From Pomphorhynchus laevis (lineage: Eukaryota > Acanthocephala > Palaeacanthocephala > Echinorhynchida > Pomphorhynchidae), in contig WNNJ02000336.1 in the NCBI GenBank assembly GCA_012934845.2, positions 1 to 64,000 of the forward strand: a DNA stretch of 64,000 nucleotides. The letters are read 5' to 3'. Both the position numbers and the translations under genes were made by a program. Positions 36,330-58,589 of the stretch are shown one piece after another; the stretch's first letter is position 1; each line of letters starts with the position of its first letter. The notes below the pieces were generated by a model. It saw nothing but the letters and a program-made list of their open reading frames with translations, was not told the origin of the DNA and did no database searches.

Positions 36330-37700
36330 ATATGTTGGAACCCTGTTCCCTGGATCACAAATTTCTTCAAAATGTCGAAGAGGAAACGATATAGAACGAC
36401 TGGGAGAATAGCATGACAATACCGATCTGAAAAAAGAGAGATAATACAACCGAATGCTGCAATTATCTTCCGATCATACTGCTGTCTCACACCTTTAAGA
36501 TCTTCAAGCCCATTCTTGATAGGCGGATACGTAATGTCGCGAATATTAGCATCAACCAGGTAGGTTTTATTAAAAACACGTGGAACCACTGACACCATTC
36601 ACGCTTCGCGGCTCCTGCTTGCAAAGCATCGAAAAAATACAAACATCTTCATTATGCATTTCTTGATTTGGAGAAGGCCTTCGATCGTGTGCAGCATAAA
36701 CTCATTTGGTATACCCTACATCTACATAATGTTCCAGAACAATTAGTTGGATGTGTTTAGCTTCTCTATCACGACTCGAAAAATAAAGTACGAAGTCCGA
36801 AAGGAGTGTCTAAGCCGTTTAGAGGATCCGTCGAAGTTCATCAAGGGAGCGCACTTTCTTCAATTCTGTTCATTCTCGCCATGGATTCAATAAATAGTGA
36901 GATACATCGTCAGGTACTATATACCATACTTTACGCGGGGTATGTTCTCTTGACATCAAACGGCAAGATAGATCTCGCGAATTAAGTGTAGTTATGGAGT
37001 AACCGTTTAGCACAACATGCCTGGCGTTTAAATCACCGAAAGACTGAGTATCTGACGACTGATCTGAATGAAACTGACAATAAGTATACATGGATCAAAC
37101 CTTATTCGGACCAAAAACATTAAATATCTCGGATCGATACTCTCGGATGACAGTTCCTTTACAGGAGAAATAAATGAGAGAATCAATGCTGCATGGACCA
37201 AGTGGCGTGCGACGACTGATGTTATGTGCGATCGACGTATGAAGGATCGTATCAAATCCAAAATATATCGAAAAGTGTTCCGTCCTGTGATCTTATATGG
37301 TACAAACTGCTGGACAATTACGAAGAGAGCCGAAAATCACCTCGCTGTAATGGATACTAAGATGTTGGATAGACAAGTGGTGTAACTCGCCTCAACCATA
37401 TGCGCAACGGCGATATCCGACAGAAGTATGGTGTAATGTTAATCAAGAAAATGCGAGAATCCCGTCTTCGATGGTTCGGTCACACTCTGCGTGCAGCTGA
37501 AAATTCAATGGTGAAAGCAGGTTCGAGCATCCAAGTATATGATAAACGTCTGAAAGAACTACCTATGCAGTGATGGCTCGACACACTACACAAGGATTTA
37601 CACGCTGCTCTATTGCACCCGGATCAGGCCCACAACCGTGCGAAATGGAGGGCGCGTACGCTGAGCGGTTCCCGCTTCCATACGGGATTAATGGTAAAAG
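36330..37700 (+). mobile_element. RTE-like LINE, 5'-truncated and decayed
   Basis: Reverse transcriptase blocks in order: ECCNYLPIILLSHTFKIF and INQVGFIKN (36.46-36.57 kb), YAFLDLEKAFDRVQHKLIW (36.65-36.71), VHQGSALSSILFILAMDSI (36.84-36.89), TILYAGYVLL where the catalytic Tyr-Ala-Asp-Asp should be (36.92), NIKYLGSILSDDSS (37.1), then KIYRKVFRPVILYGTNCW and RLRWFGHTLRA (37.27-37.5) and RAKWRARTLSGS (37.65). Frames change and stops interrupt it, and both catalytic aspartates are gone, so it is inactive. It lies between CSN7 and PP1. Confidence 0.85.
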
Positions 37701-38464
37701 AATAATCATCTATACTTTAAGTATTCGTATCTTAATTGATAATGAAGCTAGACTTACTAAGAATTAATTCAATTAAACTATATCCTTTTTACTTTAAATT
37801 TACTATTCAAAGTAAAATGATATTTCAATATTTTTAGTTACTAAAATACACTTCTGTCAAAAATATACAAATTACATTTTTCATTCTCAACATCTACACG
37901 TATGATAATAATTAACTTAAAATCGATAATTAGAACTTTTACATAATATACACCATTGCTTTATTATTAAATTATTGCTTTTTATTTCATCTATGTTTTT
38001 ACATAAATTGTAAAAAAATAAACCTTATTTGATTTACGACTACAATCCTTAAAGTTAAAGTAAAATCATTTATTTATCCTTTCAGGTATTTATTGTTTAA
38101 GCATTTTTCTGCATAAAGCTGATTCGGTTAACTTTCACTTAAATTTAAAAAACAGGTTAGAATAAATGAAATTTTTTATTTGATAAATAATGTAAACTGA
38201 GAATATATGAATACCCTAATTAGAAAATAGAAAGACATTTCTTAATTTAGTAAAATTCAAGCATTTTATTATTTCAGATTTGTACAAAAGATACGTGTTA
38301 AGTCATCATATAAAAGGACAGAAACAAACGTTATAATATGTTTAATATATATAATATATAATATTATATATTTAATATATGCAATTGAAAAAGCCTCATA
38401 AATAGGTAAAACGTCTTGTTACAATCTTCTGTGCACATCTTGCTTGTAAGAAATATATATTATT

Positions 38465-38895
38465 AAGTACAGAAAAATAACAAAATTGATAACTTTTTAT
38501 TTTGTTGAGAACGTTTCGGTTTCAACTTCGGCGTCAACCTTCTCCAGCTCGTCAAAAATCGAAATAATCATTTACATAGGAAAACTAAAAGCCAAAGTGT
38601 GTAATATGTCACATTGCAATGACAAATGTTTAAACGTATGTCGATGTCAGTGATTAATTGCCCAATAAATGTAATCTCTTTTTAAGTCTAGCTTTCTAAT
38701 TTGATTTTGTGCACATGATTACATATTCAAATGTATCGCTTGTTCCGTGTGAATTCGCATGTTTAACTGCATAGTCAGTTTCAAATCGCTATTTTATGTG
38801 TGACCTTCTGTTTGTTAAGCGATCTCGCAGTAATCTTCCAGTTTGACCTACACATTGGTTGTCGCATTCTTTTAGTAACAAGTGAAATTCAGTGT
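38465..38895 (-). mobile_element. Penelope-like element 3' fragment with GIY-YIG endonuclease remnant
   Basis: The minus strand reads LLKECDNQCVGQTGRLLRDR and later HANSHGTSDTFEYVIM, matching the GIY-YIG module of Penelope-like elements ('C...YVGQTGR.L..R', then 'AV..H......H.F.W'). It is followed by a 3' tag CTGGAGAAGGTTGAC...AACCGAAACG and an A-rich end. Only the 3' end of the element is present and it is decayed. Confidence 0.7.
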
Positions 38896-39164
38896 TTTCA
38901 CTGAATTAACAATAACATAAAAATTAGTAGTTTTAACAAAGGGCACATTTTAATAAAAAAATTATAATAATAAATTATAATTAATTATTCCAATATTACA
39001 TTATTTTAATTTTTCAATTCGCATATTTTTTATCACTTATTTTTTATGATTTGGTTTTGATTATGTCTTATGATTTTGTTTTTGCTTTTCTTTCTTGTGT
39101 GCTTTAAAAATGTGTGATGTTCAATTTAAGGTGTATGCATGTTTTGTTTTTCGGTATTTTCTTT

Positions 39165-39330
39165 CAAGTAGAAATGCAGGAAACAGCAATGCTTGTATTT
39201 TTGCATAAATGTTAAAAATCGAAATTTTGTAAACATTTAATTGTTATCCTGATGATAGCAGGAGCTATAGAAATATTGTATTTTTTAAATAAAGGAGAAA
39301 TATTTTCTTCTTTGTTCCAGTAAAACTATT
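39165..39330 (+). mobile_element. Half of a fold-back element
   Basis: ATCCTGATGATAGCAGGAGC followed by TATAGAAATATTG and a distal GAAATATTTTCTTCTTTGTT closely resembles the right arm of the 2,920-3,222 element. No left arm is found. Confidence 0.5.
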
Positions 39331-41020
39331 TAATCCAAAATCGAATAAGATTATGGGTATAGTGTTTATTATTATAATATTACCAATTATCAAATATTCA
39401 ATATTATCGCCATAAATATTTGAAGCGTTTGAACATTTGAGTAGTTAAGTAGAACTTTATAAACAAGATGTGCAAGCAATCCTACTCAGAAACATGAGTT
39501 CAATCTGCAAATTAAAAAACTGTAAATTACAAATACACTAAAAAAATTTAACGAATTTTTTGAAAACGTCAATATCGCTGTGGTTGAGACATTTCGTTAA
39601 ATAAGTTCACTGAACTATCAAAATATTAAAATCAAGGACAATTTTTTAAATGTACGGATAAAATAAAAAGGGTCTATTGCGAATTGGATAGCCGGGTTTG
39701 AAAATAGATAGTTGACGTTTGAAATATAGTAGTTCCTTCTAAATAGAAAATTAAAATAAAAAAGTATAAATATAAATTAAACAATTTCAATATATTTGAA
39801 TATAAATATAAGCGAATATCGATTAATATCCTAGTCAATTGTACGATATGTTATATGATATTGAATAATAACAAGGTCAAAAGGCTTTAAAAATTATAAA
39901 TAATTGGATTAGTAGTAAGTAAGATCTAATTTACATCAATTAATGACTGCCAACTGGTATCTTTGGTCTAAATTATGTCTGTTTTAAAATGAACAAAAGC
40001 ATAGTTTAGTTATAAAATAAATTTGTTTTAAAAGTATTTACTGTTGGATTAATTCACGGATTATTGGGACAGACATTTTATTTTGTCAAATATGCGTTCT
40101 TCAATTGGAATTAAAAACAAATGATATGTTTTCTGGTATCCTGTGATGTTGAATTGTCTTTGATAATTTTAAAGAAGTGAATGGTTGACAATGCTGATTA
40201 GCAAAGTCGATGAAAATTCCGTAAGCGTAATTACGAATATTAAACATGATAAAAATAGTAAGAACTTCAGATAGAGCGATCAAAGTAATTAGAGCTTTCG
40301 ATAGGCTTGCTGTATAAACGAAATTAAGCTATCGAAATAATATAAAGTTCGAGGTGAAGTATATAGGCAAATAATTTGTACATAATATATATCATAATTT
40401 ATATTAAATTATGATATAATTTATATTAAATTATATTGTAAGGATAGCGATGCCGCTGTGTGAGTTGGCCAATCCTTTGTATAATATCTAAAAGATTAAT
40501 ATCATAGTTACATGATAATGAAGCTAAGCTTCAGAAAAACTTCATTAAATACCCGGGTTCATTATATCAAAAAGGCTTTAATATAGTCATTTGATTTTGA
40601 TAAAATAATACTAAAATTTAAATAATAAATAAAAACATTTGTATTATTTAAATTATTAATTGTTATTATCTCTTATAATTATTATTTATCTAAACTATTA
40701 TTTTATAATCTGAAATATTTCACTAAATAGACACTTGTGTCTTAAATAGACACTTTAAAAAATTACATTTTTGTAAATATTATCAGCTGCCTAATAAGAA
40801 AAATAAAATTGTAAAAATATAATTAAGAAGAAATACAAAATAAAAATCAATTTTAAAATATTTTAAAATATTTATTATAAAATTTACAAATAATTTTTTT
40901 CATAATAAAATATTCTTTTATTTAAAAATAAGCGAAGGTCAATATTGAAAATGCCAGTAAAATTATGTCAAAACAGCTGTAACGCTTTTTGAAAAATAAA
41001 TCTTGCTTACCTAAAGTGTA

Positions 41021-51267
<10,247 letters not shown>

Positions 51268-51559
51268 TTCAAATAAAATCTGAAGATTTTGTGGTGAGTC
51301 TAGAACAATAACAATTTATAATAATGTGAGTATTAAAAATGCGACCATACAAATCTAGATAAAAAACTTTGAATTTATAGGACTCATAAATTTATAAATA
51401 AAAAAATTTTTAAATTACTAAAAATTTACAAAATTAAAAAATCTTAAAAATTTATAAATTATTACAACTGAAAGACAATTAATATATTTTTAAATAATTT
51501 TAAATATATTATCAAAAGTAGCAACTCAGATCACTTAACTAAAGCTACGTATTTTGAAG

Positions 51560-53205
51560 TGGAATTAAAGTATCCACGCTGCTCTCTCACACCCCAGTCT
51601 TCATTCTATCCAACTCTGCCGCGCCTAACCTTATCCTTCCGGAACTCTTTCATGTTCTCCATGTCTCACCTTCTGAAGGTGAGACTTCAGAAGGTGAGAC
51701 TTCTGAAGTCTCACCTTCTGAAGTATCTTCTGAAGTCTCGTATCTTCCCTTCACACTAAAAATCCGCAATCGTTCGTTCCCTACTAAAGAAACAATCGCT
51801 CGACCCCTTCCTTCCTTCTAGCAATCGCCCTATTTCACTACTCCCTACTCCTTCTAAGCTCTTAGAACGCCTCATCTTAATACAGATCGACGCTTATCTC
51901 TCCTCATCCAACCTGTACCCTATTTTCCAATCCGCTTTCCGCTCTAATCACTCCACAGAAATCGCCTGCATGAAAGTTTATAACGACTTACACATTTCTC
52001 GAGGCAAGGCTCTATATAGTGTTCTCATCTCACTCGACCTCTTCTCCGCCTTTGAAATTGTCGACCACTCCGCCCTCCTTTAACGCCTTCGTTATGATTA
52101 CGGCTATTCTTCCTCCGTAGCATGGTTTGCATCATATTTATCCGACCGTTCCTTTCGCGTCTGTTCTAATTCATCATCCTCCCCTCCCATCCCTATTTTT
52201 TGCGGGAGTCCCACAAGGTTCAGTCCTAGGTCCCCTGCTTTTCTCTCTTCTGCTTGGCGATCTCTCTCCGTTTATCAAACTTTTTCCTTTAACGTCATGC
52301 AATACGCCGATAACATCATCATCTATGCTCATGCACCCGCACAACGCATTCACGATATCGGCATTTCTGCCCCCAACTGTCTTTCTTCTATCTACGAACA
52401 TCTCTCCAATCTCCATCTCGTTCTAAACCCCGACAAGTCCAAAATAATGTGGAACCTCCCACGTAAACTAAACATATCTCCTTCCACTGTATCTTTTGCC
52501 TCATCGATCATCCCCATAGTCCACAATCTCACTTTCTTAGGCTTCCATTTCGATGATCACCTTTCTCTTAAACCCTTCGTCCGTGACAAGGTCCGCTCGT
52601 CTAACTTAATTCTCCGTGACATCCGCAGTATTCGCCCCCGAATCGACTTCCGTTATTATATGTCTCTTCTTTCATCGCTTCTTTTCCCTAAAATCGATTA
52701 CTGCCTTAAGCCTTTTCGCCAATTCTCCAAAATCCATCATCCTACCACTACAACGCATAATCAACTCCGCCGTTCGAGTGCTCTTTCGTCTCCGTCGCTT
52801 CGACTACATATCCACATATCTTACCCAACTCTCCTGGCCCACCATCTACATCCACATCAAACTCCGCCTTCTCGTAACTTTTCGTCTCATCGCTGTCGGC
52901 TCCCCCATCGTTCATCAACCTTCCTTTCTTAGACGTCACTCGCCCCACCTCGCTATCGCTGCGTTCCCGTCATACCCTCTTACTCCACGTTCCCAATTAC
53001 TCCAACAACTATGGTCTCCGATCCTTCCTCGTCGCCGCCTCACTCGTCCGGAATCAACTCCCTCTCAACGTCCGCCGCGCTCCCTCCTTTATCACGTTCA
53101 AACACCTCCCTTCACACCTTCTCGACACTTGATTTACATTTTTGTTGTGTTGTGGTCATGTAAGCGTGCGCTGGCACGCATTTGCTCAATTAAAATAAAT
53201 CTTTT
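51560..53205 (+). mobile_element. CR1/Jockey-like LINE, reverse transcriptase part, copy 1
   Basis: The C-rich sense strand encodes RT blocks across shifting frames: ALYSVLISLDLFSAFEIVDH (about 52.0 kb), AGVPQGSVLGPLLFSLLLGD (52.2), MQYADNIIIYAHA with the second catalytic Asp replaced by Asn (52.3), LVLNPDKSKIMWN, LTFLGFHFDDHLS (52.5), then the thumb and C-terminal part (RIINSAVRVLFRLRRFDY, 52.75). It ends in GGCACGCATTTGCTCAATTA and an A-rich tail. There are several frameshifts and stops, so it is inactive. It lies just upstream of the PP1 start, facing away from it. Confidence 0.85.
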
Positions 53206-53649
53206 TTAAAGCGATATAATTTATAAAAGCGATATCATTTAAAAGATTACGAATATGTAATGTATTTTCAATTATACGATAGTGATGTAATTATTATTAA
53301 TGGTTTAAGAAAAACGATCTCAAAAAGGATTCGTTAAGAACATAAATACTTTACATATAGTTAATAGTAAATATTAAACAAAATTTAATATACCAATTTT
53401 ATAGCCTATAAATTATGCACTTATATAACTCTAAGTTTTTTTTCTTGAGAAAAAAACTTAAAAAATAAAAAATAAAATAATCCTAAAATAATTTTAAAAA
53501 TAAAATTTATTCCTGAATACGGTGCTGACAGACCATCGAAGGTTTGAAAAAAAATCTTTCTTTTTGCTGGTTAATGTCTTTCCAATTCACAAATATATTT
53601 ACAAATTCTAGCAGTGTCAATCAGATTAAATAAAGCATAAAGCATTACA

Positions 53650-54540
53650 ATATCAAATAGTATTTATTAGGTTATAACGGATATGCTAAGAGTTAAATTT
53701 TCGAAAATACTTAATGAACCTATTAATAATAGCTTCATCAATTGTCAGAAATGATAAAACTGAAATTTTAGAGAACAGATGTACAATTAATGAGTTAAAA
53801 GAGGTTGGGAATGAAAATGATAGACCATCTTACATTATAATTTACAGATGTGAAAGAAATATCAGCGGTGTTGTTTATAAAGCTTAATCGCTGAGTATCC
53901 TGCAAATTTTCCAATGCAAATGAATACTAGAAATAATGTCAAAACATTATTTCCGGTTGAACGATTTCTAATAAAAACGAATTCGATAAAATTTATAAAA
54001 ACAATAGTTCTTTAAGTGCCCTCAGCAATGATGCTTGATGGTGAATAGACAGATAGTTTCAAATAAACTATTTTTATAGTAAATAAAAATAAATTAAGAG
54101 AAAAATTTTTGCAAAACGCAAAGAGCGATAAAAACATAGCAAAAGTTAAGAAAGTGTTAAAAATGTGTATACTAGTTAGCTATTAAACAATGAATTGAAT
54201 TCTAATTTTGGTTTTCAGATAATCACACCTTTAACCAAAAACTATGCTTACTTTGGTAAGCTGATTAATAGTAAAAACTTAAATACATCAAAGATAAACA
54301 CTTGGAAAACTTATATAAAATTAAAAAGAAAATTAAAATAGCAAACAATTATAAAAGAAAAGATCAAATTAATAAAGATATGTATACAGAACTTACTAAA
54401 TTAAAGCATAACTATATAATAACAACTATTGATAAAGCTAGTAATAACTTTGTCTTCATATACAAAAAGCTTTATTATGATATACTAATGAAAGAGGTTA
54501 ATTCTAATGATTACAAATGTAAATCCAACATATGAACGTA
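53650..54540 (+). mobile_element. Penelope-like element 5' fragment
   Basis: Near 54,420-54,510 the reading IITTIDKASNNFVFIYKKLY followed by YDILMKEV matches the N-terminal reverse transcriptase motif of Penelope-like elements ('..DKASNN.VF.CK..Y...L..EL'). The upstream AT-rich DNA with Lys/Asn-rich frames is probably part of it. Fragmentary and decayed. Confidence 0.55.
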
Positions 54541-54739
54541 GTGAGTTGAGTTTAGAAACAATTATTACAAGTTTGTTCTATAATGAATAAGAAGAGTATC
54601 ATATTATTTCTTTACTATTTTCTCAACCTGTTATCTATACATTTATTAACGAAATTTTTTTATTATACAACTTAACCTATCATAACAGTTAATTGATCTT
54701 TGATTTATTGAACAAATGATATCTATTAAAAAACTTATT

Positions 54740-55090
54740 TACTTAAAGATCTTTTAGCTTATTATCTCTTAAAAGTTGTTTTGATATTTCTAATTGCTCA
54801 TATATTAATATTTTTAAGTCCATTTTTCTTAGTCCTTTAATCACCATGACTTCTTGGTTTGCGTTTAACCGGATTATTATAATATAGTTGTTTATTATGT
54901 ACTATACTACTTCTGCCAATTCCTTGTACCACGTCATTCAATCCTAATGGGTACATGGAATTAAGCGTTTTAATCCAAAAATCTTCTCTTTCTAATAGTT
55001 TTTGATTTAATATTGCCTAATTCTCTTCGATAATATGTTCTAGAATAAATAACTTACAGTTTTTAATACCATGTCATATTAATCTCATCA
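54740..55090 (-). mobile_element. Penelope-like element C-terminal endonuclease fragment
   Basis: The minus strand reads LEREDFWIKTLNSMYPLGLN followed by DVVQGIG, the end of the GIY-YIG endonuclease domain in Penelope-like elements ('RE.FWI..L.T..P.GLN'). It faces the 53,650-54,540 fragment tail to tail and need not belong to the same copy. Confidence 0.6.
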
Positions 55091-55479
55091 TATGTTTATG
55101 AAATATAGTTTGACTATTATGCTGTATATTATATATGTGTTGCCTAAACCTAGTTGTTAACGTTTATTACGTTTTTATACATTGCAGTCCACATACGAAT
55201 TGTATTAGATATACAATATCACAGATGTAATGTATTAAATACAATGCATATATATTAGAATGTAAACTTATTGGGATGCAAACTTCTTCCTTGAAAGAAG
55301 TCAATTAAAAAAAAACAAAAAATTAGTAGATAAATAATATCATAACAATAATGCATAGTTTCAAATGAGTTTACGAATTTTATAATATATGCAAATTATG
55401 AGCATTAGCAATTCCCTCTGGCATCCAGTACCACAAATTTAAAGCCATATGTGACAGCATAATATATGCCTTCAAACTA

Positions 55480-55880
55480 CCACGAAGAAAAGTATGCTCC
55501 TACCTGCAATATCCTTGAAGGCCTGACTTACGAGAATGCATACGCCGAATAGATATCCAACTAAGCCGTAAATAATCGCCTACAATGAAGTCAAGTTTAG
55601 CAAGATGAGCCTATCTTATATTGTACACAAATTTAAGGCAATAAGTCGTGAATAATACGATGTCTGATTTTCAAAGCATATCTTCGTAGCCCGTTTCTGT
55701 CCAAATTCAAAATACGGAAGTTCTTGCTGAGTATTTAGATAATTTTATTCTGAACAAGACTCTAGGTACGGCCTTACTAAGAAGGTAAATAAACTTTTAA
55801 ACGTTTATCAGTCAACCTATTGAACAAATTCTTTGAGCAATGCAATGCTTGAATAGACTTACTTCGTGCATATTCACAAT
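55480..55880 (-). mobile_element. LINE reverse transcriptase C-terminal fragment
   Basis: The minus strand reads SYYSRLIALNLCTI and nearby LILLNLTSL, resembling the 'SYEERL..LNL.SLE.RR' stretch of CR1-type LINEs. Decayed. Confidence 0.4.
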
Positions 55881-55959
55881 TCAATTTCGATATAAATAAT
55901 AAATACATTGCTAACGAAAATCTTTATTGTTATGCTTAGATAATGCATAACAATAAAGT

Positions 55960-56180
55960 AATATTGTTATGCATTATAATATTGTTAATATTGTTAACAT
56001 CATAATAACAATTATGATGCACATAATTGTATCACAATGAGTGCAACAATAAATAAATTATAATAACTTATAATTTATATTATAATATTATAATATTATA
56101 ATATATTATAATATATATTATAATATTGTTAATATTGTTAACATCATAATAACAATTATGATGATCATAATTGTATCTCA
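55960..56180. repeat. AT-rich duplicated block
   Basis: TAATATTGTTAATATTGTTA followed by ACATCATAATAACAATTATGATG occurs at about 55,975 and again at 56,120, separated by a run of ATTATAAT. Confidence 0.8.
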
Positions 56181-56469
56181 CAATGCGGGAAACAAGAAAT
56201 AAACCAAAAAAAGAAAAAAAAACGATATATTAACGTTAAAATATGTAAATTTCTTTTAAACTCCTTCACTGTCTGCGCTTGTACAATCTATCCATTCAGT
56301 CGGTTTCATGACTTATGATCCTTCGCCCGAATTAAACCGTTCCTAAGCGAGTTATCCTCTGGCAACTTGAACACAGTGAATGACTACAAAATCCATTACC
56401 GGATCGATCAATAAATAACTTTCTTAGCACATCTTCGGATATGTGCAGCTTGCCAAGTAAAAAAGGGAT

Positions 56470-57015
56470 TTATATTTTACGTGGCAAATGCGTGCCGGTG
56501 TATACTTACATGACCACGAAAGAAAAAAAAACAAAAATCTAAATTACGTGTCGAGAAAGTGGAAACGGAGTTGGTATTTGAATGTGATAAAGGAGAGAAC
56601 ACCGCGGGCGTCGAGACCAAGCTGATTCCAGGCAAGTTGAGAGGCGAGGAAGGATCGGAGACCGTAGTTTTCGGAGTAATTAGGAACGTGGAGTAAGAGG
56701 GAATTACGGGAACGCAGCGATAGAGAGATGGAGCGAGTGTCGTCTAAGAAAGGGAGGTTGAACAACGATGGGGAGCGACAGCGACGAGGCGAAAAGTTAC
56801 GAGAAGGCAGAGTTTGATGCGGATGTGGATGGTGGGCCAGGACAGTTGGACAATATATGTGGATGTGTGGTCGAAGCGACGGAGACGTAGGAGCACTCGA
56901 ATAGGGGAGTTGATAATGCGTTGTAGGGGTTGGATGATGGATTTTGAAGAATTTACGAAAAAAGTAAGACGGATAACGGACAAACTCGTTATTTGCTCAC
57001 ACGATTCATATTAAG
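56470..57015 (-). mobile_element. CR1/Jockey-like LINE, copy 2 (3' part)
   Basis: The minus strand reads RIINSPIRVLLRLRRFDHTS and SWPTIHIRIKLCLLVTFRLV, nearly identical to the C-terminal part of copy 1 at 52.7-52.9 kb. It continues through RSFLASQLAWNQLGLDARGV to the same 3' end (ACCGGCACGCATTTGCC). It is 5'-truncated and opposite in orientation to copy 1. Confidence 0.8.
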
Positions 57016-57019
57016 TGCA

Positions 57020-57835
57020 TGCTACCAGTCGTCGTAAAAAAAGTGTCTGAGTGCAAGAATCAACTTTATTGCTGGTCGAAGCACATTCTCTAGTTAAATA
57101 ACCTCTCCCTTAAATCTCGGATACGTGCATTTGGAACCATACAATAGGTTACTCAAAATAAATGAGTTTGTAAGTAACTTAAAAGATCGATTTAAGAGTG
57201 CAAAAATGTGCGATGGATGAAACCCACCAATCTATTGACTTTTCTGATCATGACTTTGTTTTTTAGTCGATAAGTCATCATATATCCACACACCAAGATC
57301 CTTGGCATGTTCAGTCTGTACAATCAACTGGTCGTTTAGAAAATAATGAGGGCTGATTACTATTGTCACTGCTTATGTATAAAACGACGCTTTAGATGCG
57401 TTAATCGAAAAGCCGCTGTCACGAGCTCAGGTTAACACTATCTGAATATCTTCCTGCAGTACATCAAAATCATTTTGCGAATGTATACCTCTTCAGATTT
57501 TAAGATCGTCCGCATACAAGAGCGAGTCTGAACGAAGTCTACCTAGTAAGTCATTAATAGATATTGAGAAAAGCAAAATTTGGTCCTAATACTGAGCCTG
57601 GTGGGACACCGCGCCAAATAGAATGCCAATTCGATAATACATCATTTACACAAACTTTGTAAGATCGAGTAGAAATAACATTTGCTACTTATTAAACTAT
57701 AAGTTGGTCAATTCTCATCTGATACATTATAGCAATTAGTAAATCGTGTCGCACATAATCAAAAGCTTTAGAGAAATGAAAAAAAAAACTATGTTGTGAA
57801 ACCTCATTGAGACCAACACCTCCTATGTCGTAAGT
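57020..57835 (-). mobile_element. LINE fragment with intact YADD box
   Basis: The minus strand reads FSKAFDYVRHDLLIAIMYQM, then PPGSVLGP, LLYADDLKI and EHAKDLGVWIYDDLSTK. It belongs to the same LINE group as the long element at 58.6-62.6 kb (which reads KDLGIWIFNDLSTK) but is a separate, diverged copy. Confidence 0.75.
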
Positions 57836-57839
57836 CTAA

Positions 57840-58580
57840 TGAGCACATTCCAAGACTAATCGTGACACACTTTTGCATATTAAGTAGCATTCCAGTATAT
57901 TCACCCTATTCGTGTAATGAATCGAGGTTGTTCTGTAGGAAAACACATTCAGGAGCGTATCGAACTATTCCCGTAGTTTTAAATCATCAGCAAATGCCGA
58001 TGTCTAATTTCATAGTCGTTGAACCAGATCGCTCATAAAGATGATGAATGCTAAGGGCAGTATATCACAAATTAAAAGCCTCTTCCGAATCATAAATTTT
58101 ATTCAGAAAACAATTATGAAATAATAAGGCCAATATATCATAATGCAGAACTATGTTAAACGCCTTTGAAAAATTGAAGCACACGACATCAACAAAATAT
58201 CCGGTATTCAAAGCGCTACTTCATCCTTCACAAGGAGTTATTAAATTTGTCATACAGAAGCGGCCTGTGCGAATCCCATGCTGAGCATAGGAAAAGATGA
58301 CAATTTTGTTTGAGATGTGATCGTAATTTTTAGCAATTAGCCGTATAATAATCTTGGGAAATACATAAGACTAATTTGTCCAAAATCAGAACAAGTTAAA
58401 TCCGAATGCTTTTTGCAAGAGGAATTTAGTTGGAATGTTTCCAAGTATCGGAAATCCTACAATAAGTTAGACTTGATTGAAAAGCCTAATGAGATAGTCA
58501 GACACTACATATGGTGAAGCATAAGCTAGATAAGGCAAAATGACTGAAAGGATGAAATTTCCTAACCTCTTCGGCAATTT
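57840..58580 (-). mobile_element. Second LINE fragment, different subfamily
   Basis: The minus strand reads LQNNLDSLHEWGEYTG followed by MLLNMQKC, the 'L..W.....M.LN..KC' motif after the YADD box. Upstream it has FNFSKAFN and similar. Not collinear with its neighbours. Confidence 0.6.
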
Positions 58581-58589
58581 CGGAGCGTT

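Noticed and set aside
52174-53209. Overlapping frames at 52.2-53.2 kb as separate genes
   Set aside because: They are alternative frames of one decayed LINE reverse transcriptase.
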